The position numbers and the translations under genes are program-made. 64,000 bases of DNA, from contig NZ_JAMBOO010000002.1 in the NCBI RefSeq assembly GCF_023715895.1, positions 186,001 through 250,000 on the forward strand, written 5' to 3'. Each line of letters opens with the position of its first letter. Within the stretch, counting starts at the first letter, position 1. Positions 54,884-63,505 of this stretch are shown here, piece by piece. The notes below the pieces were generated by a model. The model was not told the origin of the DNA. It searched no databases and saw only the letters and a program-made list of their open reading frames with translations. This stretch comes from Domibacillus indicus. GTDB taxonomy: Bacteria; Bacillota; Bacilli; Bacillales; Domibacillaceae.

Positions 54884-55414
54884 TTACTCATCATCGGACG
54901 AAAAGAAGTTTTGAAGTCCTGCTAATCTTGGATCAACAGCCGGCTTCTTTTTTTCGGGAAGCTCTTCTTCTTCTTCAAAAAACGCCCAATCTTTCCCAGA
55001 CTGAACAACATGCTCATCCGCTTCTTCACTGAAAATCTGCATTGGTACCTCTAAAATGATCGCTTCTTTTAAAATCGGCCGGAGATCTATTACATTTCCC
55101 TCCGGAAAGTGAACATCTTCTGTCTCATATGATTCGCCTTCCTCCGGCTTTAATAAAAACCGTTCTGTCAGCGGAATTTCAAACGAGTAAGGCACGTCTA
55201 CAAGTGTCCGAGAACAAGGGACAATCATTTCACCCGTTGCTTTTACATGAAAAACAATTTGATCATGACGAATATCAGCTCTGCCTGTTACATGGACAGG
55301 CGAAATGCGGCGTATGTCATTATCGAGTGTTGTTAAGTCTGTTACGTCAACTGTTTCATCAATTTCAAGACCGCGGTCGCGGTATTTTTGCAGTTGAATT
55401 ATTGACCATTTCAT
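54884..55414 (-). CDS. yceD: DUF177/YceD family protein (YlbN)
   Basis: The 176-aa protein belongs to the YceD family, linked to large-subunit rRNA accumulation. Visible features are VTGRADIRHDQIVFHVKATG, the VPCSRTL Cys motif (about 64-70), the DLRPILKEAIILEVPM core (about 115-130) and a C-terminal acidic stretch ending RLAGLQNFF. It precedes rpmF in one unit under a consensus SigA promoter. Confidence 0.92.
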   Translation of the reverse strand: MKWSIIQLQKYRDRGLEIDETVDVTDLTTLDNDIRRISPVHVTGRADIRHDQIVFHVKATGEMIVPCSRTLVDVPYSFEIPLTERFLLKPEEGESYETEDVHFPEGNVIDLRPILKEAIILEVPMQIFSEEADEHVVQSGKDWAFFEEEEELPEKKKPAVDPRLAGLQNFFSSDDE

Positions 55415-55440
55415 TTAATCACCTCAAGGCAACAAAAGTA

Positions 55441-55469
55441 ATTATAGCCCTCTCCCGATTGAATGTCAA
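55441..55469 (-). promoter_or_regulatory. SigA promoter of yceD-rpmF
   Basis: TTGACA, 17-nt spacer, TATAAT on the minus strand: a perfect consensus vegetative promoter, 27 bp upstream of the yceD start. Fits high expression of a ribosomal-protein operon. Confidence 0.92.
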
Positions 55470-55560
55470 TATATTTTCTTTACAGTGAAATACCGGTTTG
55501 ACTTTTTATTCACCATCTTTGAAAATAAAAGAACATTCTCCTGAAGAAAGGACGTTTCAC

Positions 55561-56748
55561 ATGAACGCAGCCGGCATTGTTGTTGAATACAATCCATTTC
55601 ATAATGGACATCTCTACCATATAAATGAAACGAGGCGTTTGTCAAATGCAGACACCATTATCGCAGTGATGAGCGGCTCATTTTTACAGCGCGGAGAGCC
55701 GGCCATTGTTGATAAGTGGACCCGCACAAAGGTAGCCCTGCAGCACGGTGTGGATATTGTTGTTGAACTTCCATACGCTTTTTCAACGCAGCGGGCTGAA
55801 ATATTTGCACAGGGCGCCATTGAGATTCTTTCCCATTTAAAGTGCCGCTTTTTTTGCTTCGGCAGTGAAAATGGCGGTATGGATCCTTTCCTCCACACCG
55901 CAGAACAACTGAAAAAAAACAGCATAGAGCTTGATACCTGCGTCCGCTCCCTTATGAAAGAAGGAATGAGCTACCCCGCCGCCCAGACAAAAGCAAGAAA
56001 CGAAGTGTTCGGAGAAAATGCACTGCCGCTTGATTTGTCAAAGCCAAATAACATTTTAGGCTTTCATTATGTAAAAGCCAACCTCGGGCTGACCACGCCT
56101 ATGCAGCCGCTGACGATTCAGCGAAAAGGAGCAGGATTCCATGATACTGAATCAACAGGGCCGATTGCAAGTGCGACAGCGATTCGGCAGCGCCTCTTTA
56201 CTACAGAAGAACCGATTCATGATGTCATGCCTTCGCTGAGTGCTGAAGCCATGCAAAACCGTCCGCTGCATTCATGGGAATCTTACTGGCCTCTACTTCG
56301 CTACCGCTTGCTGTCCATTGAACCCGGCCGTCTTGCTTCCATTTATGAAGTAGAGGAAGGCATCGGGCCAAGACTCACAGAAGCAGCACGGCAAAGCAGC
56401 TCCTTTGCTGGCTTTATGGAACAGGTTAAAACGAAACGTTACACGTGGACCCGCCTTCAGCGAATGATGACCCACATTTTAACTGACACCGATAAAGCAA
56501 GCATACAGAAGGCTCAGCAGACTTCGTTTGTCCGGCTGCTTGGTATGACCGAAAGTGGGCGTGCATATATCCGGTCCGTTAAAAAAGAAATGGAAGTGCC
56601 GCTGCTTTCCCGCACAGCTGCTGCCGGCAGCCTGCTTGCGCTGGATATAAAAGCATCCCGTGTGTTCGCTTCCGCCCCCAACGCGAGTGAAAGCTACGTG
56701 CGTTCTCTTTTAGAGCAAGAATATTCCATGCCGCCGATTTTACTTTGA
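55561..56748 (+). CDS. tmcAL: tRNA(Met) cytidine acetate ligase TmcAL (YlbM)
   Basis: Forms N4-acetylcytidine at the wobble position of elongator tRNA-Met using acetate and ATP. The 395-aa protein has the nucleotidyltransferase-type NPFHNGH motif at 11-17, VIAVMSGSFLQRGEPA near 33-48 and SATAIRQRL near 200. ATG at 55561 is preceded by AAAGGA; an upstream frame would add 21 residues. Its 3' end overlaps ylbL by 9 nt in convergent orientation, leaving no room for a terminator. Confidence 0.94.
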   Translation: MNAAGIVVEYNPFHNGHLYHINETRRLSNADTIIAVMSGSFLQRGEPAIVDKWTRTKVALQHGVDIVVELPYAFSTQRAEIFAQGAIEILSHLKCRFFCFGSENGGMDPFLHTAEQLKKNSIELDTCVRSLMKEGMSYPAAQTKARNEVFGENALPLDLSKPNNILGFHYVKANLGLTTPMQPLTIQRKGAGFHDTESTGPIASATAIRQRLFTTEEPIHDVMPSLSAEAMQNRPLHSWESYWPLLRYRLLSIEPGRLASIYEVEEGIGPRLTEAARQSSSFAGFMEQVKTKRYTWTRLQRMMTHILTDTDKASIQKAQQTSFVRLLGMTESGRAYIRSVKKEMEVPLLSRTAAAGSLLALDIKASRVFASAPNASESYVRSLLEQEYSMPPILL

Positions 56749-57777
56749 CACAGACAGGTTTCTTAAATAGTCCACTGCGTCCGAAAAAGTTTGAACCGGT
56801 ACAATAACCATGCTTGTTCCAATATCCTCTGCAGCTTTTTTAGCTTCTTCATAATTGGTTTTGACATCTGTACGGCCCGCCGGCAGCTTATCATCCGGTG
56901 CAAAGAAAAACTGCGCCCCTGCCCGGTCGGCCGCTACGACTTTTTGAGCAATGCCTCCAATCCGGCCAACTGTGCCGTCCGGGGCAATTGTTCCCGTTCC
57001 AGCTACCTTTAATCCAGCCGCCAAATCCTCTTCTACCAGCTGGTCGTAAATTTCAAGTGAAAACATAAGACCGGCAGAAGGACCGCCAATGTCATCTGCT
57101 TTCAGCGTTACCTTTGGGTCGCTTTTGAGCGCTCGATCATCGGCCAGGCTGATGCCAAGGCCGGACTTGCCGCCCAGCTCTGCGAATGCTCTCAGCTGAA
57201 CGGTTTTTTCATAATTTTTTTTATCGCGTGTAAATGCGACTGTAATTCGGCTGCCTGGCTTTTTCGCCTGCACATAATCCGTCATTTGTTTAGACGATGT
57301 AACAGAACGGCCATCAATAGATATGATGCGGTCGCCTGCTTCAAGCACTCCTTCCGCAGGCATTTCAGGAAATACACTTAACACATAAATACCTTTGTAT
57401 ATCCAGTTGTACGGTTTGCCCGCTTCCCTAAAAGCAACCGCTATGGCGTTTTGCTGTGAGGTATCCATTAAATGAACCTGCCTCACGTTAAATTCGTTCT
57501 CTGATTCGTGTGAATAGCGAACCGTTTCTTTCGGGAGAATTTCCTCATAATCCCGAAGAAATGCCCACGCGTATGAATAAATGTTAGCAGGCCCCATCTG
57601 TATCGTGGTCAGCATCAATGTGCTTGTATCATTGTCGTCTCCTTCATCTACATCAACAATTGGATTAAGCGTGTGCGCTTCTCCCGGTCTTGTAATGTAA
57701 AATGGCAGCGGGATAAAGGCTGCCACAATAATCAGCAGCAGAATCGCATATAAGAGCCCTGTTCTTTTATTTTTCAC
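56740..57777 (-). CDS. ylbL: PDZ and Lon-type protease-domain protein YlbL
   Basis: Membrane-anchored serine protease of the YlbL family, linked in B. subtilis to proteolysis during DNA-damage recovery. The 345-aa protein has a membrane helix at about 6-25, a PDZ domain (about 125-215) and a Lon-like catalytic domain with DIGGPSAGLMFSLE (catalytic Ser) and IAQKVVAA (catalytic Lys). GTG at 57777, after GGAAGGAAG, is chosen over longer frames. Divergent from ylbJ. Confidence 0.92.
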   Translation of the reverse strand: MKNKRTGLLYAILLLIIVAAFIPLPFYITRPGEAHTLNPIVDVDEGDDNDTSTLMLTTIQMGPANIYSYAWAFLRDYEEILPKETVRYSHESENEFNVRQVHLMDTSQQNAIAVAFREAGKPYNWIYKGIYVLSVFPEMPAEGVLEAGDRIISIDGRSVTSSKQMTDYVQAKKPGSRITVAFTRDKKNYEKTVQLRAFAELGGKSGLGISLADDRALKSDPKVTLKADDIGGPSAGLMFSLEIYDQLVEEDLAAGLKVAGTGTIAPDGTVGRIGGIAQKVVAADRAGAQFFFAPDDKLPAGRTDVKTNYEEAKKAAEDIGTSMVIVPVQTFSDAVDYLRNLSVSK

Positions 57778-57866
57778 ATTTGTTCTTCCTTCCATGCAGA
57801 AATCATCCAGCTCTATAACTGGTATGAATTGTTTCATTAGTCTATTCTTTCTGCCTTTACATATCC

Positions 57867-57895
57867 TTTTGTACAGGCTCTTTTATTGTACAAAA
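57867..57895. repeat. Inverted repeat in the ylbL-ylbJ divergent region
   Basis: TTTTGTAC (57867-57874) and its exact complement GTACAAAA (57888-57895), 13-nt spacer, half-site centres 21 bp apart (two helical turns). Lies between the divergent ylbL and ylbJ starts. Could be an operator; no known factor matched. Confidence 0.5.
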
Positions 57896-57937
57896 TTTTA
57901 AGAAGGCGTGCTTTATATTCTAATCAGGGGGCTTTTT

Positions 57938-59065
57938 ATGTGGAAAACTTATGCTGCTGCCTGCTCCATTACGCTGCTGGCTGCCGCTCTTTTATTTTCA
58001 CCTCAAACCGGCTTGAAGGCAGCAGTCTACGGTATGGATATATGGTGGAAAACTGTTTTTCCATCCCTTCTTCCTTTTCTCATTTTAACAGAGTTAATGA
58101 CAGGTCTTGGCGTGATTGCTTTTTTCGGCTCCATTCTAAGCGGTTTGATGCGGTTTTTTTTTCGCATTCCCGGTCCAGCCGGTGTGACTTGGATGCTGTC
58201 ACTTGCTTCAGGATTTCCGGCCGGCGCAAGAATGGCTGCACAGCTTCGCACGGAGCAGTCGATTACCCGTACGGAAGCGGAACGGCTCGTTGCGATGGCC
58301 CATTCCTCTAACCCATTATTTATTTTAAGTGCGGTGGCCAGCGGTTTTTTAAAAAGTCCGGAGACCGGCCTGCTGCTTGCCTCAGCTCATTACAGCGGTG
58401 CTTTTTTAGTCGGGCTTACAATGCGTTTTTATGGAAAAGAAGAAAAAATAGAGAGAAAAAAAATAAAAACAGCCGGGCCTCTTCAGGCATTTAAAGAAGC
58501 ACGCGAAAAAGATGGACGGGTTTTTGGCACCTTGCTTGCTGATGCAGTACTGTCTTCTGTTAAAACACTTGTACTGGTTGGCGGCTTTATTCTCTTTTTT
58601 TCTGTCTTAACCACTTTGCTGCATAAGTATGGAGTGGCCGCTTTTTTATTTTCTCTTCTTGGCTCCAACGAAACAAGCATGCCTGTGTTTAAAGCGCTTT
58701 TTGCTGGCTTTTTCGAACTCACGTCTGGTGTGCAGCTCTCCTCTTCCGAATCGATTCCTTTACCCGTAAGCCTGCTGATGATCAGTGCTATTCTTGGCTT
58801 TAGCGGCTTAAGCGTTCACGCGCAGGTAGCGGCGATTATTAGTGAAACGGATATCCGTTTCGGTCCTTTTTTCGCCGGCCGTATTCTTCATAGTGTATAT
58901 GCAGCAGTCATTACTTTTTGTTTGTTATCATGGCCTGTTTCTTTTCCGAAGGCGGCTCTATCGTTTGCGCCAGAGCATGGCATGCTGATCACAGTAGTTG
59001 TTCTGGGTATCGCTTCTCTTTTGCTGGGAATCCGCTATTCAAAAAGCCGGACCAAAAGAGTTTAA
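57938..59065 (+). CDS. ylbJ: Sporulation integral membrane protein YlbJ
   Basis: Polytopic protein of the SpoIIIJ-unrelated YlbJ/YjiH-like nucleoside-recognition (Gate) family, a SigE-regulon member needed for heat-resistant spores in B. subtilis. The 375-aa protein has eight or more hydrophobic segments, FPSLLPFLILTELM (about 37-50) and SGFPAGARM near 90. ATG at 57938 follows AGGGGG; the longer frame adds 10 residues. Ends in a terminator shared with coaD. Confidence 0.9.
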   Translation: MWKTYAAACSITLLAAALLFSPQTGLKAAVYGMDIWWKTVFPSLLPFLILTELMTGLGVIAFFGSILSGLMRFFFRIPGPAGVTWMLSLASGFPAGARMAAQLRTEQSITRTEAERLVAMAHSSNPLFILSAVASGFLKSPETGLLLASAHYSGAFLVGLTMRFYGKEEKIERKKIKTAGPLQAFKEAREKDGRVFGTLLADAVLSSVKTLVLVGGFILFFSVLTTLLHKYGVAAFLFSLLGSNETSMPVFKALFAGFFELTSGVQLSSSESIPLPVSLLMISAILGFSGLSVHAQVAAIISETDIRFGPFFAGRILHSVYAAVITFCLLSWPVSFPKAALSFAPEHGMLITVVVLGIASLLLGIRYSKSRTKRV

Positions 59066-59083
59066 TCTTTCGGCCCGGCTTTT
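59041..59083. terminator. Bidirectional terminator between ylbJ and coaD
   Basis: AAGCCGG with CCGGCTT plus inner pairing forms a hairpin with A-rich left and T6 right flanks. The 5' arm and the ylbJ TAA are inside the structure; it fills the 18-bp convergent gap. Confidence 0.8.
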
Positions 59084-60147
<1,064 letters not shown>

Positions 60148-60216
60148 ATTTTAACCTGCCATTCGTTTTTCTTCATTCATGGTATCATAAACGTATAAAT
60201 GAAATCTATAGGGTGA

Positions 60217-60247
60217 AAAAGAAACCCCGCCTTTGGCGCGAGGTTTC
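60217..60247 (-). terminator. Terminator after the 469-aa protein gene
   Basis: A 10-bp stem (GAAACC/GGTTTC plus CGC pairing, one G-U) with a short loop and five T on the minus strand, starting at the stop codon. Confidence 0.8.
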
Positions 60248-61656
60248 TACAGTCCATAAGGTGTCAGCTCAATGGCTTCATTGGATTCTTTTACTTCAAA
60301 GAGAAACACTTTTTGAAACCAAATTTTATCTATATACGTTATACCGTCGATTTGGTCAAGAGCATGTTCATACAAAAGATGCGGATGGTTATTTACATAT
60401 ACCTGGTTTCGGGCTGCATCGAACCGGTATACATCCACTCCTTTTTTCATCCTCCACTGCTGCAGTGATACTTTTTGAACAGAAAATCCGAGAGCTTTAG
60501 CTGCGTCTTCAAGCGGAATATACAGCAGGCCATTTTTTGTTTTAACATGAAAAGGCACTGGCTGATCCTCTACTGTAACAAGCCGTCCATCAAAAAAAAC
60601 AAGAGGCAGAGACGGAGGGCGGCTGCTTTTGTTTTCTTTAAAAAAGTTTGTCTGCTCACCTTTTACTGCTGACAGCACCTGGTCAAGCTTAACGGCATTT
60701 ATTTCTTTGCCTTTAAGCTGCAAAAGTGCTTCTTCCCATTTCTTTTCTTCTTGTTCAGTCAGTACGGCCGTAACTTGCTCCTTCATCTCGGCGGCTTTCA
60801 TATACATCGGTTTTGCGTTATATAAAGACACAGCAAGGAATGACGTCATCCATTGTTCATCTGCCGGAAAAATAAAGTGTTTTTTTACATACGCATACAC
60901 CGCATTTGTGTGGATGGTGTTTAAATCACTTTGCTGCCGGATAAACAGCAATCCATCAAGCTGCTGCGGTTTAATATCAGAAGAGATCACAACGGTCTGC
61001 CTTGGAAGGTCTTCTGTAGAAAATGGCATGTCCATTAATCCTGACGGAAGCTGCACGGTGTCTCGTGCAAAAATGGTCCCTCCTGAAAATTGGGTTTCTT
61101 TTAAACGTTCTTTTTGCCAGAAAAGCGGCGGCCTTTCTGCTTCCCCTTCAAAGGAATAAAAATCAATTTCTGAAAGCTGCTTGGCGGCTTTTTGCTCAAT
61201 AGAGGATATCCATTGTCCACCTCTTTTTGTATGATCCGTTATGAGCAGCGTTGTTTTGGCTGAGGTCATTTCTTCAAACGCTGCCTGCCAATTGTTCAAT
61301 AAAAAAGAACGTGGAGAAAGCGAAGCTGGAATCGTGTATTGAATCGAGACATTTTCACCTTTTACCGTAATGGTTCCCGACTGACTGCTCGTTATGCACG
61401 TATCTCCTTTTGAACAGGATACTTCTTTTGCATCGGCAGGCAGCCTCATTGTTAAATTCGTGCCTTCCGATACGGAAGCGAGCGTTTGCTTGATCGTAAA
61501 GCCGCTTTCTTTAACATCTATTTCAATCGTCTGGTTTGCGATTACTTTCTGGGAAGCGCTTGATCGTTTCTCATAGCCAATCCATTGAACTGTTAACAAT
61601 ATGCTGGCGACCGCTGTTAAAAGAAAAAGAAACACAGGGACTTTATTCATGCACAA
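60247..61656 (-). CDS. Membrane-anchored stalk-domain protein, unknown function
   Basis: A 469-aa protein with an N-terminal hydrophobic helix (about 6-27) and the rest likely outside the membrane. The C-terminal third (about 350-469) resembles copper amine oxidase N-terminal-like stalk domains: beta-rich with YIPLEDAAKALGF and NQVYVNNHPHLLYEHA. Residues 40-115 look like a beta-sandwich, and a helical region with Glu/Lys-rich segments spans about 260-330. I do not recognise the family as a whole. Start is TTG at 61656 (6 nt after AAGGGG) or ATG at 61650. It separates rsmD from ylbG and has its own terminator. Confidence 0.8.
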   Translation of the reverse strand: MCMNKVPVFLFLLTAVASILLTVQWIGYEKRSSASQKVIANQTIEIDVKESGFTIKQTLASVSEGTNLTMRLPADAKEVSCSKGDTCITSSQSGTITVKGENVSIQYTIPASLSPRSFLLNNWQAAFEEMTSAKTTLLITDHTKRGGQWISSIEQKAAKQLSEIDFYSFEGEAERPPLFWQKERLKETQFSGGTIFARDTVQLPSGLMDMPFSTEDLPRQTVVISSDIKPQQLDGLLFIRQQSDLNTIHTNAVYAYVKKHFIFPADEQWMTSFLAVSLYNAKPMYMKAAEMKEQVTAVLTEQEEKKWEEALLQLKGKEINAVKLDQVLSAVKGEQTNFFKENKSSRPPSLPLVFFDGRLVTVEDQPVPFHVKTKNGLLYIPLEDAAKALGFSVQKVSLQQWRMKKGVDVYRFDAARNQVYVNNHPHLLYEHALDQIDGITYIDKIWFQKVFLFEVKESNEAIELTPYGL

Positions 61657-61723
61657 CTCACACCCCTTAAGAACTATGACCTATCCCTATCATATCAAAA
61701 AAATTTTTCGCTGACGATGAAAT

Positions 61724-61754
61724 TTGTCAAAACCAAGTGAACATTGCTTATAAT
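61724..61754 (+). promoter_or_regulatory. Promoter candidate upstream of the 124-aa gene
   Basis: TTGTCA, 19-nt spacer, TATAAT on the plus strand. The spacer is 2 nt longer than ideal. Leads into ATG at 61780 with GGAGG between. Confidence 0.5.
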
Positions 61755-61779
61755 AAGGGAGATGAATGGAGGTATATAG

Positions 61780-62154
61780 ATGATTCAACGATTTATTGAA
61801 CTTGGTGAAGGATATTCAGATTTATATGAGCTTCTTGATATTACGGAGCGCGCAGCCGGCCGGATTTCGCAATTTGTTGCCCTGCACTCTGCCGGGGGTA
61901 CGTCATGTGCGGTTATTCTACATCCAACGGAGACAGGCAGTTTTCAGCCGATTTATGTATGCCGGGAGGGCATTCCCAATCCTTATCAAAAAGAAAATGA
62001 ACGGTTTCGCTTATTTCAGCAGGCTGCAGCTTCAGCGGGTAAGCCGCTCATTGAGCTAGAAGTCAAGCCTTCCTCCCAGTTTGCCGAAAAAACGTTGTAC
62101 TACCAGTATTTAATCGGCATTTTACGCCTTAACCATTATCTTCGTCCGCTTTAA
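61780..62154 (+). CDS. Small conserved Bacillus-type protein, unknown function
   Basis: A 124-aa soluble protein, IQRFIELGEGYSDLYELL at the start, followed by a beta-strand-rich middle (VALHSAGGTSCAVILHP) and a C-terminal KTLYYQYLIGILRLNHYL. From memory, similar short Bacillus proteins carry the label methylthioribose kinase or DUF7147, which I could not verify; at this length it cannot be a complete kinase. Good GGAGG site before ATG. It lies on the plus strand, opposite its minus-strand neighbours. Confidence 0.75.
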   Translation: MIQRFIELGEGYSDLYELLDITERAAGRISQFVALHSAGGTSCAVILHPTETGSFQPIYVCREGIPNPYQKENERFRLFQQAAASAGKPLIELEVKPSSQFAEKTLYYQYLIGILRLNHYLRPL

Positions 62155-62193
62155 ATAAAAGGTTAGGTTAAAGATGAATATTGTTAATGACGA

Positions 62194-62240
62194 CAAAAGG
62201 CAGAGGACCCCGTCTCCTTGGATTCCCTGCCTTTTGCTTT
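62194..62240. terminator. Bidirectional terminator between the 124-aa gene and the SASP gene
   Basis: CAAAAGGCAG (62194-62203) pairs with CTGCCTTTTG (62227-62236), with partial inner pairing; T-rich outside on both strands. It serves the two convergent genes. Confidence 0.75.
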
Positions 62241-62258
62241 TTAGTTTCACCGTGTTTC

Positions 62259-62441
62259 CTAACGGCGAGACAATTGCTGTTCCGCCATTTGCACGAGGCG
62301 TTTCGTGATTTCACCGTTGACACGCGACGGGGCATCGGCCCCGGGCTGAACACCAAATTCAGAGGCGATTTCGTGCTTCAATTGGTCAATAGCTTGCTGG
62401 GCTCCAGGAACCAACAGCCGATTGCGATTGCTGCTTGACAT
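62259..62441 (-). CDS. Alpha/beta-type small acid-soluble spore protein
   Basis: Coats spore DNA and is degraded at germination. The 60-aa protein has the family's features: N-terminal [18 protein letters not shown], the GPR protease cleavage site EIASEFG (about 24-30), and a second conserved region [22 protein letters not shown] ribosome-binding site. Upstream (62485-62491) the minus strand reads CATACTG, close to the SigG -10, but no good -35 is seen. SASP genes are normally scattered, so this position is not informative. Confidence 0.93.
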   Translation of the reverse strand: MSSSNRNRLLVPGAQQAIDQLKHEIASEFGVQPGADAPSRVNGEITKRLVQMAEQQLSRR

Positions 62442-62528
62442 GATTCAATCACTCCCTCTTTTTTTGTCCGCCTTGCCTTACCAGTATGGGGCGTTTCTAT
62501 CCTTCCCATCCTGGTAACTTAACCAAAT

Positions 62529-62733
62529 AAAAAAGCCTGTCTAAAGACAGGCTTCAGGCTGTTGACAAACGCCCGCTTTCAGCGTCACTTGCCGGCAGTG
62601 AATGCTCATGACCCAAAAAGGTCACTCCGCTTCCCAGCCAGCGGCGTTCCTAGAAAGCCAGACGTTTTCAACCAGCCTGCTTTCTTACTTTGTCTACAAT
62701 CTCAAGTCTGTTTAAAAACAGGCTTTTTTTATA
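62529..62733. mobile_element. MITE-like element with imperfect terminal inverted repeats
   Basis: About 205 bp without a coding frame. Its ends are inverted copies of each other over about 35 bp, 26 of which match, with a 12-bp outer part (AAAAAAGCCTGT and ACAGGCTTTTTT). Each end also folds into its own hairpin (GCCTGTC-TAAA-GACAGGC at left), giving outward-facing terminator-like structures. The right end overlaps the ylbG stop codon. No target-site duplication is clear. It could instead be a structured RNA or a complex terminator. Confidence 0.55.
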
Positions 62734-63004
62734 CACCAATTTTATAATCGTATTCTTTTGCTTTATCGGGACGGGAGTTTTCGTAGTCCACCTTTAAAAA
62801 CGGCTTTTCGGAAAAATCAACTTTCTTAACAAAAGAAAATCCCGTCAGCTTTTCCGCCAGTTCCCGCGATTCTGCATGGTTGCAATAAAGAACCGCATAC
62901 TTCATTTTTTTTGAGACGTAATGAATATTCCCGTATTTGCGTAATGATTTGGCTGGCTTCAATGAATGAAGCCATACAATCAATGCCTGCCTTTCTGTCA
63001 GCAT
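62729..63004 (-). CDS. ylbG: YlbG, DUF2129 family protein
   Basis: A 91-aa protein of unknown function, conserved in Firmicutes between ylbF and rsmD. Key features are ALIVWLHSLKPAKSLRKYG near 7-25, IHYVSKKMKYAVLYCN and SFVKKVDFSEKP. ATG at 63004 is preferred; the ATG two codons earlier touches the GGGGG ribosome-binding site. The stop codon is shared with the edge of a repeat element. Confidence 0.9.
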   Translation of the reverse strand: MLTERQALIVWLHSLKPAKSLRKYGNIHYVSKKMKYAVLYCNHAESRELAEKLTGFSFVKKVDFSEKPFLKVDYENSRPDKAKEYDYKIGV

Positions 63005-63028
63005 GTCCATCCCCCGCTTTTTTACTTT

Positions 63029-63469
63029 TTATGCCGAACAGCCACAAGAACCGCCGCTTCCACAGCTTCCACATCCGCTTGAAAATATAGAGCCGGCTCC
63101 TGGCACCTTTACCTGCTCTGATACAGACCGGGCAACAAGCAGGCTCACTTCATCGAGCAGCTGCTGCAGTTCCGTTTCCGCCCGTCTAAAGGCTGCGACA
63201 TGCTCATCCATATCCATTTCTCGTTTGGCTGTACGTGTTTCCATCATAATCCGCTTATAGTCCGGATGATATCGCCCAAAACGCTGTACTTCTTCATATT
63301 GCTCTTTCAGACGGCTGAAAGCGAAAATTTTATGTTTAACGGATTCTTCCGTATAAAGTTTCTGGTAACATTCACGGTACTGCACGGCCTGCTCTGATTG
63401 AAGAATCATATCTCCAAGTGCGTCTGCTGCATCGGCAACGTTAATAAGTTCCATTGTTGTTGCAATCAT
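63029..63469 (-). CDS. ylbF: YlbF (RicF), Fe-S subunit of the RicAFT (Y-) complex
   Basis: Part of the YlbF-YmcA-YaaT complex that assists RNase Y in mRNA maturation and promotes sporulation, competence and biofilm formation. The 146-aa protein has a long helical N-terminal domain (about 8-115) and four C-terminal cysteines (C133, C136, C142, C144) in a Gly/Ser-rich tail, the expected iron-sulfur ligands. GGAGGTG site before ATG. Confidence 0.93.
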   Translation of the reverse strand: MIATTMELINVADAADALGDMILQSEQAVQYRECYQKLYTEESVKHKIFAFSRLKEQYEEVQRFGRYHPDYKRIMMETRTAKREMDMDEHVAAFRRAETELQQLLDEVSLLVARSVSEQVKVPGAGSIFSSGCGSCGSGGSCGCSA

Positions 63470-63505
63470 ATGTGCACCTCCATCGGCTTATTCTACCACA
63501 TATCG

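Noticed and set aside
62485-62510. SigG promoter for the SASP gene
   Set aside because: CATACTG is a fair -10, but no acceptable -35 lies at 17-18 nt.
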